This document shows positions 21,559 through 32,314 of a stretch of 64,000 nt of DNA, piece after piece. The translations under genes were made by a program, and so were the position numbers. Every line of letters begins with the position of its first letter. Positions within the stretch are counted from its first letter, which is position 1. This DNA is from Lenzites betulinus (lineage: Eukaryota > Basidiomycota > Agaricomycetes > Polyporales > Polyporaceae). Location: the NCBI GenBank assembly GCA_022264855.1, contig JABYQU010000002.1, positions 372,001-436,000 of the forward strand, written 5' to 3'. The notes beneath the pieces are model-generated. The model saw nothing but the letters and a program-made list of their open reading frames with translations, ran no database searches and had not been told where the DNA came from.

Positions 21559-22800
21559 CTACCGCCTAGTTCCCCGTGCGCCACGGCCTGCTCCGCGCGC
21601 ACCTCTACCGCCGCGGCGGCTTCCGCCTCTCTTTGCTCCCTTAGCCTCGCGCCAGATGTCCTTCGCCTGGGTTGAGGGGGTCGCAGTCGTGGGAGCGCTC
21701 GAGCTACCCTCGGCGCGCGAGCTGCCGTCGGCAGCTGTCTTCGCATCGTTGACGACCTGCGGGTTGCTGTAGACAACGTCCGGTTCGATCCCAGCCCAGC
21801 CGGGCACCTTTGGGAGCGGGCAGTCCCATGCGCAGTGCGTGGTCTCCTTGCAGAGCTTGCAGTCGACGACCGCCTTGGCAACGTCAAGGCAGTACGCCCC
21901 GCGCCAGTACTGTCCCGCGGTCTTGAAGAAGCGTATCCACGTCTTGTGCCCGTCGCGGTCGTTTGCGACTGGTTTCCCGGTCAGCAGGTACGCAGGGACC
22001 GGGCGTTCGGAGCCAGCCGCCTCCGCCGTGACGCAGGTGAGGTCGAGCGCATCGGAGGCCGCTTTGACCCGCTCGTCGATGTCGCCATGTACACCCCAGT
22101 TCTCCGCGACCTGGCGGGCTGCGAAGTGGCAGAAGTCCGCGTTCGCCCAGAGGGCTGTCTTGATTGATGCCAGGACTTCCAGCTTGGCAGCCGGCGTGTC
22201 GACGACCGCGCCAGCTTTCCCAGTGAGGACGATGATAGGCCACGGCTGCTCCTCGGCGTCCTTGATGGGGTGGATGGAGAAGGAGAGCGCGGAGTGGATT
22301 GCGAAGACCTCTTGCCAGAGGAGGTACTTTGCGAGCGCGACCGAGTTCTCGTCGAGCTCGACAAAGAAGGTCCACGGCTGACCGAAGCGGTTGCGGTCGT
22401 TCTCCTTGCGCATCTCCGGGAGGTACACCTCTACTGCGCGGTCGCGGGGGTCGATCCCTTCGAGGCCGATGCTCTTTATAAAGCTCTTGATCTCGTCCAC
22501 CTTCTCCGGGGACCGACGGATGTATCGCTGCCCTCCGCCGTGGATGACCGCCGCAAGGATGATCTTATTCCTCGCCAGTCGTTTGAGGACTGTCTCCTGT
22601 ACTTCCGCGACGTTCCCGAAGAGACGGTACGTCGGGATGTGCGCGTGCGGGAACTGGGCGTTTGTGAAGTTCACGTCCTGCGTGGTGAGCGGCGGCGGGG
22701 CCTCGCCTGTGCGCGTCATGCGGAGGTGGGGGTTTTCATCTACGTTGGACGGCAGCCCATCGTGGTCCTCCGGCTTGTACTTGTGCATGATGGACGCCAT
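21559..22800 (-). CDS. LINE ORF1: gag-like protein with CCHC zinc knuckle
   Basis: 413 aa from the first in-frame ATG (22800). The frame continues upstream for about 60 codons without ATG, to a TGA near 22974. A single CX2CX4HX4C knuckle (CKLCKETTHCAWDC, about 21865-21820) sits near residue 320, followed by a Pro/Ser and then Arg/Gly-rich basic tail (RGGSRRGGRGARGAGRG) suited to RNA binding. The N-terminal half has no recognised domain. By analogy with other LINEs it would coat the element RNA and form the ribonucleoprotein. It lies 5' of ORF2 in the same orientation. Confidence 0.85.
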   Translation of the reverse strand: MASIMHKYKPEDHDGLPSNVDENPHLRMTRTGEAPPPLTTQDVNFTNAQFPHAHIPTYRLFGNVAEVQETVLKRLARNKIILAAVIHGGGQRYIRRSPEKVDEIKSFIKSIGLEGIDPRDRAVEVYLPEMRKENDRNRFGQPWTFFVELDENSVALAKYLLWQEVFAIHSALSFSIHPIKDAEEQPWPIIVLTGKAGAVVDTPAAKLEVLASIKTALWANADFCHFAARQVAENWGVHGDIDERVKAASDALDLTCVTAEAAGSERPVPAYLLTGKPVANDRDGHKTWIRFFKTAGQYWRGAYCLDVAKAVVDCKLCKETTHCAWDCPLPKVPGWAGIEPDVVYSNPQVVNDAKTAADGSSRAEGSSSAPTTATPSTQAKDIWREAKGAKRGGSRRGGRGARGAGRGARGTRR

Positions 22801-23700
22801 CTCTGGCTTGTTAGCGTTCGGGCGACGGGGGAGTGGCGCGAAGTGGCGCGTATCCTTCTCAGGGATGTGGGGGTCGTGGTCGATGGTTATCGGTTCTCTA
22901 CCGGTGTTATCGTGCTGGGGCTCTTTGCGTGCCACCGTTCTCTCCTCTGCTGCCTGCTGGTTGGGGTATTGTCAGGCTTTTTCGTAGCGCGACACGGCCA
23001 AGCACATACTGAGTCTGGGGGCGTCACGTTCGTGCTGCCTTGCGCGGTCCTGGCTCGCTTCTGCTGTCTGAGCTCCCCCTCCGTCGAGGGCACAGTTGAT
23101 ATAGTCCCGTCCGGCATTGTTACGCTTGGTCGCGGTGTTCGTGGTGCTTGGGCTCATGGCTGCGGGTGGCCCTCTTATATGGCCACTCCCCAAGCGTCCA
23201 GGTTTCACGCTAGACAAAGAGGGTTGAAGGTCCATGCATGAAGATAACAAGGCGGGCGGCCTCGTGCCCGCGCTTTGTTCTCATGTGCCACTCGGCTTTT
23301 TCCGGGCCCCTCCCAGGGGGCGTCCTCACTGCCGCTCGCAGCGGGCAGCAGCTAAAATCCGTCGTTCTCAACGGTTTCTGCATCATTCCAACGCTTCACT
23401 CATTCTTTCCCGACCGGTACCACGGTCTGCATGGAGTCACCAGGACATAGTTTGATCAGGCGGCCTATCCAGCCATGTACAGTGAGTTCTCCACTGTGGT
23501 TCTCGACTTTCAGTCGTCGTCTGGCGCGTCGCGCTCAGCCCCACGGGCTCCGCTCTCGGCGAAGCCTTCCTCCCAGGCAGTGTGTGTCTGGCAGACGACG
23601 TCTTTACAGCTCTTGCGGCTGCGCCTTGGGCCCCCCGCGGAGCGGGTGGTGCGCCACTGAGCCACCCCGTGATTCACATGGTGGTGGTTCTTGTCCAAGG
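22801..23700 (-). other. 5' region of the LINE
   Basis: About 900 bp from the element's 5' end to the ORF1 ATG. It should contain the internal promoter. Short overlapping minus frames are present (for example one opening with MSPSTTNTATKRN, about 23157-22972) and might contribute an N-terminal extension to ORF1 if spliced or frameshifted. This is not shown. Confidence 0.5.
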
Positions 23701-23720
23701 TCCCCCCGTCCCCGGCTCTT
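23701..23720. repeat. Target-site duplication, right copy
   Basis: Identical over 20 bp to 15591-15610, marking the 5' end of the LINE. It lies 160 bp upstream of the ketopantoate-reductase-like start codon. Confidence 0.93.
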
Positions 23721-23880
23721 CCTCGGTGCAACCCCTCGTTCTTGACCGCCTCCCTTTCTTGGCCCCCCGGCATCTCCCGGCGCGCCCTCCCGCCGCTCGT
23801 CCCGCTCCCGCCCCGGCGCTCCTGCAATTTCCTCGTCCTCGCCGTCACACCCAGCGAGCTCGGCTTTCCCCCCGGCGTCG

Positions 23881-25101
23881 ATGCGCATCCACGTCGTCGG
23901 CATCGGCGCCGTAGGCAGCTTCGTCGCTTTTCACCTTCGTCACTCCCTCCACCCCAAACACTCCGTCGTCGCCCTCCACCGCTCCGAAACTGCTAAACTC
24001 CTGCCCTCGGATGGTCTTCCCCTCGTCATCGAGAGAGACGGCGCGGCGATCTCGCAGGACGGCGTCATACACCAAGCATATGGCGAGCCTCGCAACAGGT
24101 TTCGAAGAAGCGACTTTCCACCCACTCGTATTAATGCGCGCGACGATCGTTCTGCCCGAGACGCGATAGGCCGCATTGAATCTCTCGTCGTCACCACCAA
24201 GGCCTTTGCGGTACGCCCCGTGATGAGGAAGCTACGGAACAATCTCTCTCGCGATAGTACCGTCGTTCTCCTCCACAATGGCATGGGTGTGTACGAGAAC
24301 CTCCTCGCGGATGTCTATCCTGACCCCAACGACCGGCCCAATTTCATCTTCTGTTCCAACACCCACGGCCTCTATTCGAAGGGTCCTCTACACTCTGTGC
24401 ACTCGGCTGTCGGAAAGATCAGGTTCGGAATCGTACCGGATAGCTTTGGCCGTGACTACGAGGCCTCGTACGCGCCAGGGAGAGAAGCTCGGCTTTCGCT
24501 GGACGACATCTCCACTGGCACCTCCGAGCACCCGTTATCTCCCCGCTATCTCAACCTCCGCAACACCGTCGCAGCGCTCACACACGCGTCCGGCCTGCAC
24601 GCGTCCTGGGAGCGGTTTCACGACATCCACGTCGCAATGCGGAGCAAGCTGGTCGTGAACGCCTTCGTCAATCCCGTGTCCGCCCTGCTGCAGTGTGCGA
24701 ACGGCCAAGTCCTGGACACCGAATACGGCCGGAACACCGCGGACAGCGTCTGCACGGAAGCCGAGCACATCTTCCGCAACCAGTGGACCTCCGAAGTCCG
24801 GGCACAAGCTGCGGCCCACAAGCCGGAGGGGGATGATGACGAGTTCGAGCCGACCCCCTTCCCGCGTGAACTCCATGCGAAATTCATGCGGAGAGAGATC
24901 GAGCGCGTCGTGGAGTTGACGAAGAACAACTATTCCTCCATGTACATGGATCTCATGCTCCGCCGCCCGACGGAGATCGACTATATCAACGGCTACCTCG
25001 TCCGGATGGGCCACCTGCATAGCTTCTACCCCATCATGAACGCGTCGCTCATGCACCTCATCAAGATGAGAGGCGCAATCCCTCTCGTCGCGACGCCATA
25101 G
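23881..25101 (+). CDS. 2-dehydropantoate 2-reductase family protein (ApbA/PanE-like)
   Basis: 406 aa, no intron needed. The N-terminal Rossmann motif GIGAVG (VVGIGAVGSFVAFHL) binds NADPH. TTKAF and LLHNGMG match the family's substrate-side Lys/Asn motifs. The C-terminal helical domain contains KLVVNAFVNPVSALLQCANGQVLD and ends in a segment with TEIDYINGYLVRMG, as in ketopantoate reductases. The expected reaction is NADPH-dependent reduction of ketopantoate to pantoate in pantothenate and CoA synthesis. Fungi have several paralogues, some linked to mitochondrial functions, so the exact substrate is uncertain. The LINE separates it from its former divergent neighbour, the xylose reductase gene. 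Start ATG at 23881. Confidence 0.87.
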   Translation: MRIHVVGIGAVGSFVAFHLRHSLHPKHSVVALHRSETAKLLPSDGLPLVIERDGAAISQDGVIHQAYGEPRNRFRRSDFPPTRINARDDRSARDAIGRIESLVVTTKAFAVRPVMRKLRNNLSRDSTVVLLHNGMGVYENLLADVYPDPNDRPNFIFCSNTHGLYSKGPLHSVHSAVGKIRFGIVPDSFGRDYEASYAPGREARLSLDDISTGTSEHPLSPRYLNLRNTVAALTHASGLHASWERFHDIHVAMRSKLVVNAFVNPVSALLQCANGQVLDTEYGRNTADSVCTEAEHIFRNQWTSEVRAQAAAHKPEGDDDEFEPTPFPRELHAKFMRREIERVVELTKNNYSSMYMDLMLRRPTEIDYINGYLVRMGHLHSFYPIMNASLMHLIKMRGAIPLVATP

Positions 25102-25668
25102 GTGCTTCCGCGCGTTATGGTCATCGCGCTTATCAGCTGGGTATGTCTCATTCATCATTTACGCCGATCCAGGATCTCCGAACTGACTTGCTGTCAAAGC
25201 TTCTTGCTAGCAGCCGGGTCCAGCCGCAGCTTACGGACCGATCAAGCTCAGCAGTAGCATTCCAATCGCACGCAGGGTTCGCGCAGAAAGCGCTACGCCG
25301 CTATGCAGCCGCGTCTGGAGAATATTGCTACACGAGCGTTTGTCCCTCTGCGGGCGTGGCGTGGCGGAGATCGGCGGGAGCCTGTTTGGGGCGTCGGATT
25401 GCCTCGCCGCGTAAAGACATGGCAAGTCTTCTCCCGACCTCAGACAAGGGTGCATCGCACGAGTGTGTATACATGATACATGTTGTCCCCGGAGATAGAA
25501 CCACGGAGATTATGCTATCTGTGTCAGGCTACATTCCACAAAGCCCGTCATCGTCTGCTAATGCGGTATCAGCTTATCATGCTGCACTGCTGCTCACGCG
25601 CCCGCCCAGTCTGCGGCTGCATCCATCCGCCAGCTGCACCCACCCGCCAGCTGCACCCACCCCGATGA
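25102..25668. other. Convergent intergenic region, no gene seen
   Basis: About 570 bp between two convergent genes, presumably 3' UTRs and terminators. It contains a two-copy 17-bp direct repeat (CCGCCAGCTGCACCCAC type, about 25627-25660). No gene recognised. Confidence 0.5.
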
Positions 25669-27737
25669 TCAAGCTCCCGCCTTCTCCAGTTCGCTGGCAG
25701 TCCATCGAGCGCCGTATTCAAGGTCATCCGGGTAGGCCGCTTGCAGCTCTCTGGAAGGAATGAAGCGCGCGCCTGTCCCATCTTCGCGTGGAATGATCGC
25801 ATCCTCGAAGTACCGATCGAAACACACTGACCTCTCTCTTAGCTCGCGCGCGTTCTTTGCAGTCAAAGGCACCGCCGACCACAGCGACCCCCCTGGCAGT
25901 ATGTCAGATATGTAAGCGTCTACGCGGCACTGGAGCGTCGCGCGCGACAGAAAATACGCACCGCTTTGCCGCCATTCCCACATATCCCGTGGCCCCGACA
26001 GAATGAAGTATGTGCGTTGGGAAGAATCTGGGCCAAGGCCAGGCTGCGCCTTTCCAGCCATAGACTTGTGCCATATTTCACAATATGATATAGACGTAGA
26101 CGGTGAGCTCTAACGTACCTTCCAGAGGAAGACACATCCGGGGTGGGTGGGGGATGGTTCGTCGGCCACCACCTGCCCGATGAAAGGGGTTTGCACAGAA
26201 GGCGAGCGATGGTGGGGCCCGCCTTCAAGCTCTCCTTGCACACCTCCGAGAGCAAACATATCCATCTTCTCCACCTGGCTTGACGGTAGAGAGCCAACAG
26301 CTAGGACGTCCAGTAGAACGTCCGCATCCAATGGGTAATATCGCGGTAGGGCCGTTTCCAACGACGTCCCTGCCACACGCTGGCCCTGGAGGTTGACAGT
26401 GTACATCGCAAGTTGAGCGGCGTACGCGGACCAGTACAGTGACCCGTACACTTCCGCGAGTGCGTGGACAGCATTGTATAGATTGTATGCCGCGCGTCGA
26501 AGCATGGCGGGGAGCCTCGCTGGACGCACCGCGTCGGGTCCCATGTCGGGGAGCATTCCTGCTTCGGCGAGCATGATCTCGACATCTTTGCTTGAGAAGA
26601 CCGTCGGAGGCGCCTGAGTACAGACATCGAGGAGCATGTCGCCGTGTCGGGGGTGCGGGGAGGTGATGTGAGAGAGGACTCTTCCCGGGGTGTTCGTCGG
26701 CGCGGCTTGCAGGCCCAGCCGACGACATATAGCCACAAAAGTCCAGCTGATAGATATAGGGAGCGTGGAAGACCGCCCCGGCCCCAGGAAGTAGTGTGGA
26801 AATTGATGCAGCGGATTTTGAAACGAGCCTCCTGCAATTGGGGAGCATCGGTCATTTTGCGGTAAGCATCGGTTGCATCATACGAAGCACACACTTGTAG
26901 CAAGCGCGAACCCCTCTTCGCGAAGAAAATCGCGAATCGCGAGCACAACGGCTCGCAAATTGAAATCTGGATTCTCGGGATCTACTTGCACACCCTTGGC
27001 AGACAGCCGCTGGCGGCATAAGGCAGCGAGCTCGTCAATTTGCTGCAGAGCCTTCTCCGACATCGCGTCAGAATCAGCGCATACATACTAGCAGGAGAGG
27101 AACTGCGTACCTCCTGCGGCAGCACGGCATCTGGCATGAACGCCGAGAACCCAAGGAGGACGTCCTCAAACGTGTGATCCTCCGGCCGTGCGCACACATC
27201 CTGCCACTTCTTGATCGCATAGTAGCGTGCGGTCGCGCCTCGCATGGCACTCGCCCAGAACCGCCTCGGGAGCGCCTCGGGGGCGGCCTCTTCCTGCATG
27301 TCGTCCGCGAGCGGATCGCGGAACACCTTGGGGATCGGGAGCCGCGTCTCGCGTTCCAACGCGTCGCAGATGTCGTAGCTCATCTGCTGCACAAGCTGAG
27401 GCCCGAGCGGGTGTCTCCCCCACGGGTCGACCCTGACATGGTCGAGGAGGAGGAGAGCCTTGCGGTCTGCCTTGTAGCGTTCGATAAACATTAGGCGGGC
27501 ATTGCCTTGTAGCCGGTCGCGCCGTTCCTTCTCTTTGACCTCGTCATGGTGTGGGTAGTAGGATTGGTACAGACGGGCCCATACGGAGTTCTCTAGGGCT
27601 GCCGCACGAAGTGTTGTGCTGGTCGAGAGGAAACTCACGACGGTCTTGAGGTTGGTTTGCTCTCCTGCGGGAAGATCACAGAGTATTTGGACATACAGTT
27701 CAACGGGCAGATTTGGTGGGTTCAGTGGCGCTGGCAT
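25669..27737 (-). CDS. F-box / SirB1-like / YccV-like protein, FBXO21-type, paralogue A (five exons)
   Basis: Predicted 604 aa. Exons: 27737-27111, 27042-26895, 26831-26119, 26064-25962, 25892-25669; the acceptor at 27043 is the least certain. The N-terminal F-box begins LNPPNLPVELYVQILCDLP. A transglutaminase-like/SirB1 region follows (QIDELAALCRQRL...DFNLRAVVLAIRDFLREEGF, then SWTFVAICRRLGLQAAP). The C-terminal part resembles the YccV-like hemimethylated-DNA-binding fold (FIGQVVADE..HPGCVFLWK...TYFILSG) and ends RYFEDAII..RFIPSRELQAAYPDD. This is the FBXO21 order; such proteins act as SCF substrate receptors. The last intron (69 nt) is in frame and was inferred by comparison with paralogue B. 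Start is the ATG at 27737, because the frame upstream has only TTG. Confidence 0.8.
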
Positions 27738-28151
27738 GATAGAATGGACAATAGGCAAGCCACGCCACCCCGGTCCTCAGATACTTGTACTAGTTCAAGG
27801 GAATATCGCGCACGAATTCGAAGTATGTGGTACATTCAAGCGCCCGCCTAGCTACAGTCCGCCTACCGTATAGATATCGATCCATAGCAATCCATTTGAG
27901 AACAGTGACTACAAAAGTTTGAAGATCGGACCAAGTGAGGGCACTCCGTTGAGTCCAGTGAGAGAGAGAACTTTGTGGACCTGTCATAAGAAGGATTATC
28001 TAGGGGCTTACAGAGAATCGAGATACATGCGTCGTCGAGATCGACACGCGAACTGGTACTCCTAGTACTTGGCGGTACATACAGATCCACATACTACACC
28101 GTGACCGGTCGCGCACCTTCGACCTGATTAGCCTGAACATTCAGCGAGACC
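27738..28151. other. Spacer between the FBXO21-type paralogues
   Basis: 414 bp between the start of paralogue A and the stop of paralogue B, both leftward. Expected promoter of A and 3' end of B. Nothing else recognised. Confidence 0.5.
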
Positions 28152-30243
28152 CTAGGTTGATGAGTAGAGCAGTACGTCGTCGGGGTATCGAGCCTGAATC
28201 TCTGCAGTGAGGACAAGTCTGGTGGGTAGCATCTCTCCTTCCTGACCCTCCCGCATGCCTTCAATAGACACGTCCTCAAAATGACGTCCAAAGTGCTTCC
28301 ACGACCGGTAGAGATTACGTGCATCCGCCTTACTCAGTGTCCTAGATTCAAGACGAGGGGGCCATGTAACTATAATCGATCGAGGCTTGAACGACGTGTA
28401 TCCAGTACAAGATGGAAGGTGACACACTCACCTGTCTCAATGGCTCTCGTGCCAAGAACCCTAATCGACAACGTGTTCGAGAAGCCCACTGCACCCTCAT
28501 CGCGCACGCTAGCCGTGCCTTCCTGTTAAAGTAAGAGATGATGAGAGCATTCTCAGGAATAAGTAGAAAGGCAGCTTACCCTCCATCCGATCACGCACCC
28601 GCTCTCTTGTGTTCCGCCAACCCGGGCTATTATCTCCCCAACAAAATGAGGGAACACAGCCTCTGACCGCAAGGATCGCGACCGCCTCACGACCGCAGTC
28701 GCAAGATCTTCATTCCTCCGGAGCGTGCTCTCCAGTGGGCCCTCCTCATTGCCGGCGTAAAGCCCTTGTGAGATTACCGTCGGGCAGTCGAGCGGAAACC
28801 ACTCGTTCATGCCATGAATAAAGTGAAACGAGAACACCAAGGCATCCATGCTGCTGGTCGTTCCGCGGTGATGGACGGCGATGGCACACTGTACGATATA
28901 GGCCACACGGGTCAGGTCCTCCGTGCGATCGTGAGGCCAAGGCATTGCGACGTTTTGTACGTATCGAGCGAAGTCGCCGGTGAGGCCGGTCATGATCTCG
29001 TCATAGCAGAGGCGGATGATTCGGGTCTCGGCGGGTACGACGTGGACTCAGCAGATGACAGTGAGCCCTCGCCGTGCGGCTCCGAGTCGGAGCCTTGGAG
29101 CACACGTGGTTCGCCGAGAGGGCGGAAGGCAACGACGATAGGATTGCCTGCTGGTGTTGAGCGGACGCAGCAGACGAGCTCGTTTGGTGGGATGTGAGAG
29201 GGGTATGTGTCCAGCCCAAGACGACTGCAGAGAGAGACGAACAGCCAGGTGTTTGCAAGGACGCCGAAAGGGGCATCTCGGGATCCAGCTACCAAGATGC
29301 CATGGGGGAAAAACTGCAAGAAGTAATGTTCCGATCCAGGATTGTCTGTCAATAGTGTCAGTAGTCATGTCAAGGCCTACATATATACGCGAGCGATACA
29401 AACAGTCAGCGGGTTTCACCCACCGCTCTTCCTTCATATAACAAATGATTGCGGTGCAGACATCATACACGGAAAACTCTGGATGCTCTGGATCCAACAA
29501 GACTCCGTTAGCCTTGAGAGCTCGACGGCATATCTCGCACTCGGTATCCAATCGCATCGAAATCTGAAAGAGAGATATCTCATCGATATTTGTAGAACCA
29601 CAAAGACGATGGCCCGTACCTCCATAGGAGACCACCCGAAGAACGCTGAGAATCCAGCCATAACATCCTCAAACGAGACCGACTCGTCTCCTTGCAGTGC
29701 CGCCTTCCACATCTTCACCGCCCACGAGCGTGCGATAACCCCTTGCGCGACCTCCGCCCAGTACTTCCGAGAGAGCGCATGCGGCACCGCGGGTGCCTCC
29801 TCCTCCTCGCCCGGCTCGCGAAAGTACGGAGGGACAGGGAGCCGCATCTCGTCACCGAGAGCATCCCATACGTCGAACGAGAACTCCTTGACGAGTTCCT
29901 GCGCTCGCACACCACGGTCCCGGACTTGTATGCGGATGTCGTCAAGGAGGCGTAGCCCCCGCCGGTCGAGCTCCCGCCGCGCGAAGTAGAGCAGGCGATA
30001 GTCGCCACCGAACTGTTCCCGCCGCTGCGCCTCCCTTTCACGCACGCAGTTCTTGTAACGAGCGTCGTAGTACGGCTTCCAGATGGCGGGCTCGGACGCC
30101 GCTGTGCGGATATAGCGGCTGGTGGAGAGCAGGCTGAGCAAGGTGGCGAGTGCCTCCCGTTCGGAAGCGCTGTCGAACAGCAGCGTGCATATGTATGTGT
30201 AAATCTCTAGGGGGACCTCCTGTCGGGTTTCGGCGCAATCCAT
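28152..30243 (-). CDS. F-box / SirB1-like / YccV-like protein, FBXO21-type, paralogue B (six exons)
   Basis: Predicted 599 aa. Exons: 30243-29620, 29563-29404, 29345-29106, 29046-28580, 28522-28432, 28369-28152; introns are 51-62 nt. F-box: ETRQEVPLEIYTYICTLLF. The middle matches paralogue A: SVSFEDVMAGFSAFF (A: HTFEDVLLGFSAFM), TECEICRRALKANGVLLDPEHPEFSVYDVCTAI (SirB1-like) and TWLFVSLCSRLGLD. The YccV-like part runs FVGEIIARVGGTQESGCVIGWR...LSIRVLG, ending GRHFEDV..MLPTRLVLTAEIQARYPDD. Sequence identity with A is modest, so the duplication is old. It differs from A in having an extra intron. Role inferred: substrate receptor of an SCF ligase. Start is the ATG at 30243. Confidence 0.8.
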
Positions 30244-30484
30244 CTTGGTCGTCAATCCTAGCAAACAACGGCTGCGTCAGTTGGCCAAACGCGCTGCGGT
30301 TGAAGCTTCGAAGGCGTGCAGTGGATGCCACACGAGGACGAAGGCGCCCAGTAATACTGGGCACGCGCTAGACGCCTAGAACGTAGTGATAGTATGGAGG
30401 ACAACAACATCAGTATATACGAATACAGAATAAATGTAATTAGAAGTTCGTGAAAGCTCATGCATCTAACATCGTCCTCGGCCG

Positions 30485-32314
30485 TCAGTGATCGTCCGCG
30501 CCCTTGTACCCCCACAGCACCATGCGCGTCGCGCCGTCGTGCCAGCTCTCCACCCTCCGGCGGGAGACGATCGAGTATGTCGACCGGTCGGTGCCGACGA
30601 ACCCGAGCGCGCCAGACTGGATCGCCGCGTCCAGGATGACCGGGTACCACCGCCCGAATGCTGCCACCGTGCCCGCCGCGTCGTGGTCGACCGTGCGCCA
30701 TCCGAGCGCCGCGACCTCGTCCCACCACGCCGGGTCCTTCTCGTCGCTGGTGATGATCACCCGTGTCATGGGAATGTCCACGCCCTTCCGCTCCCGCAGC
30801 TCCTCCTGGACCTCCCTACATGGATGCGGTGATCAGCACCTCGCGGAGCGTTCGGACAGCGGACGATGCCTACCTGACGCGCCGCGCAATAACGGAGAGG
30901 GGCGCGAAGCAGTCTTCGGGCTGCTCGGCCGCCCAGCACCAGTTCGCAAAGTCGCCGTGACGTACGTGGATGGCGATGTACTGCATACCGAAGCCGCACG
31001 GTCAGTATTCCCGGCAAGTCCTCGCGAGGAGAGCTCCGCGACTTACCGGTGGTAGCTCCGCGGTCACAGGGAGCCCGAATATCTGTCGCACGTAGAGCCC
31101 CGCAATCATTTCGATATTTTCTGTCCAGTGGAGATGGCGCAAGACGTATCTCCACGTCGGGGCATAGTCGTGCTCCAAATCAGTGGACTGCATTCCGCAC
31201 GTCAGCCACGGCCGGAGATGATCTACGCGGAGAACGCACCTGCTGCGCACAAGCGTAGTACAGGTAATCGAAGCATAGCATGTGCTCGTCCGGGTCCAGG
31301 CTGGCGTTGTGCACCGGGGAGGGCAGAGGGCTCCCGATGTTTTTGGCACGTTCCTCCGGGAAGCTCAGACGTGCGAGTGACCAGAAGGTGCTGCACAGGT
31401 CATGCGGGTAGTCCGGGATGAGCTTGACCCAGTTCGGGGCCTTCGTGTACGAGATGTCTGTTCGATTAGACTCGGTTAGCGGGGAGCGGAAGCACGGCGT
31501 CAACGGGCGGTCTCACCGAGCTTGAGCCAGTCTGGCACCGAGCTTCCCCGGGGATTGTGTTCGTTAAACTGAACGGCCTCCCAGACGTTCCAGCACCCTA
31601 GATCGTCGACCACTTCGCTCTCGGGATCTTTCACCTCGTACCACTCAACGATCTGGATGCCTGATTCCCTATTGAAGCGCGGCACGTCAAAGACCTCCCC
31701 GAAGAGAATTGGGGGAACGTCTCCGCCAATATGGGAGGGCGTGAACATGCCAACGACGGGGACCCGGTCCGTGACCGAGCCGAGGTATATGAGGTTGGCG
31801 TACGTCATGATATCGTTGGCTGAGTGTAGCTTGTGAGTTGCGAGTCATTTGAAAGAGCGGGGCACTCACTCCATCCTGCCGATATCCAGGAAGTGATGTA
31901 CTTGGTATCGTTCCGGAGGTTGTCACGGAAACTCTGGGTGGGAGGGCCCAGTACGAAAGGCGAATAATCAAGCTCCTCTTCAAGCTCTTCTTCGGGTATT
32001 GGCTCGTCGGCCGGAGGGGGCTCATCGACCACCGGTGACGAGACGTCGACGTCTAACGAGGGCGGCGGACTCTCACTGACGGGCATTGACAGTGTTTGCT
32101 CATGGGAGGCAAGCGTGGAGAACGAGATGGACACGAGAGCGATGGCAGCCAGGGAGAGACATGCAGTGAGGACTAGACGTCGCTTGGGGGCGAAGTAGGG
32201 GATGTACCGGGGCGCGAAGGAGCGTGATGCCGGGGAGGAGGGCGGGGTATTGTCCGCGTAGGGTAAGAGGGGAACGCTAGACTGTGAGCGGCCATGGCTG
32301 GCACTGGGAGCCAT
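30485..32314 (-). CDS. O-fucosyltransferase-like type II membrane protein (six exons)
   Basis: Predicted 514-aa Golgi or ER glycosyltransferase of the GDP-fucose protein O-fucosyltransferase-like superfamily. Exons: 32314-31870, 31819-31517, 31457-31240, 31187-31047, 30980-30874, 30815-30485. A short cytosolic tail precedes one transmembrane helix (about residues 45-68, RLVLTACLSLAAIALVSISF), then an acidic Pro/Glu stem. The donor-binding motif appears as YIAIHVRHGDFANWC, completed by splicing. Downstream are VIITSDEKDPAWWDEVAALGW and GALGFVGTDRSTYSIVSRRRV, which fit the C-terminal nucleotide-sugar half (a conserved D/S-T-x-S element). Acceptor and donor are not proven; fucose is inferred from the motif and from the neighbouring transporter. 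Start ATG at 32314. Confidence 0.8.

Larger units (their letters stand above)
15611..23700 (-). mobile_element. Full-length Tad-like non-LTR retrotransposon (LINE)
   Basis: About 8.1-kb element, 5' end at 23700 and 3' poly(A) at 15611-15635, bounded by perfect 20-bp direct repeats. Order along the transcript: about 0.9 kb 5' region, ORF1 (gag-like, CCHC knuckle), about 0.5 kb spacer, and long ORF2 with EEP endonuclease, reverse transcriptase, RNase H and a C-terminal Cys/His zinc-binding region, then a 237-bp 3' UTR. ORF1 with CCHC plus ORF2 ending in RNase H is the architecture of the fungal Tad clade. Both frames are uninterrupted and the duplication is perfect, so insertion was recent and the copy may be active. 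Confidence 0.92.

Noticed and set aside
22270..23241. 323-aa plus-strand frame
   Set aside because: Antisense shadow of LINE ORF1 and the 5' region; no recognisable domain.
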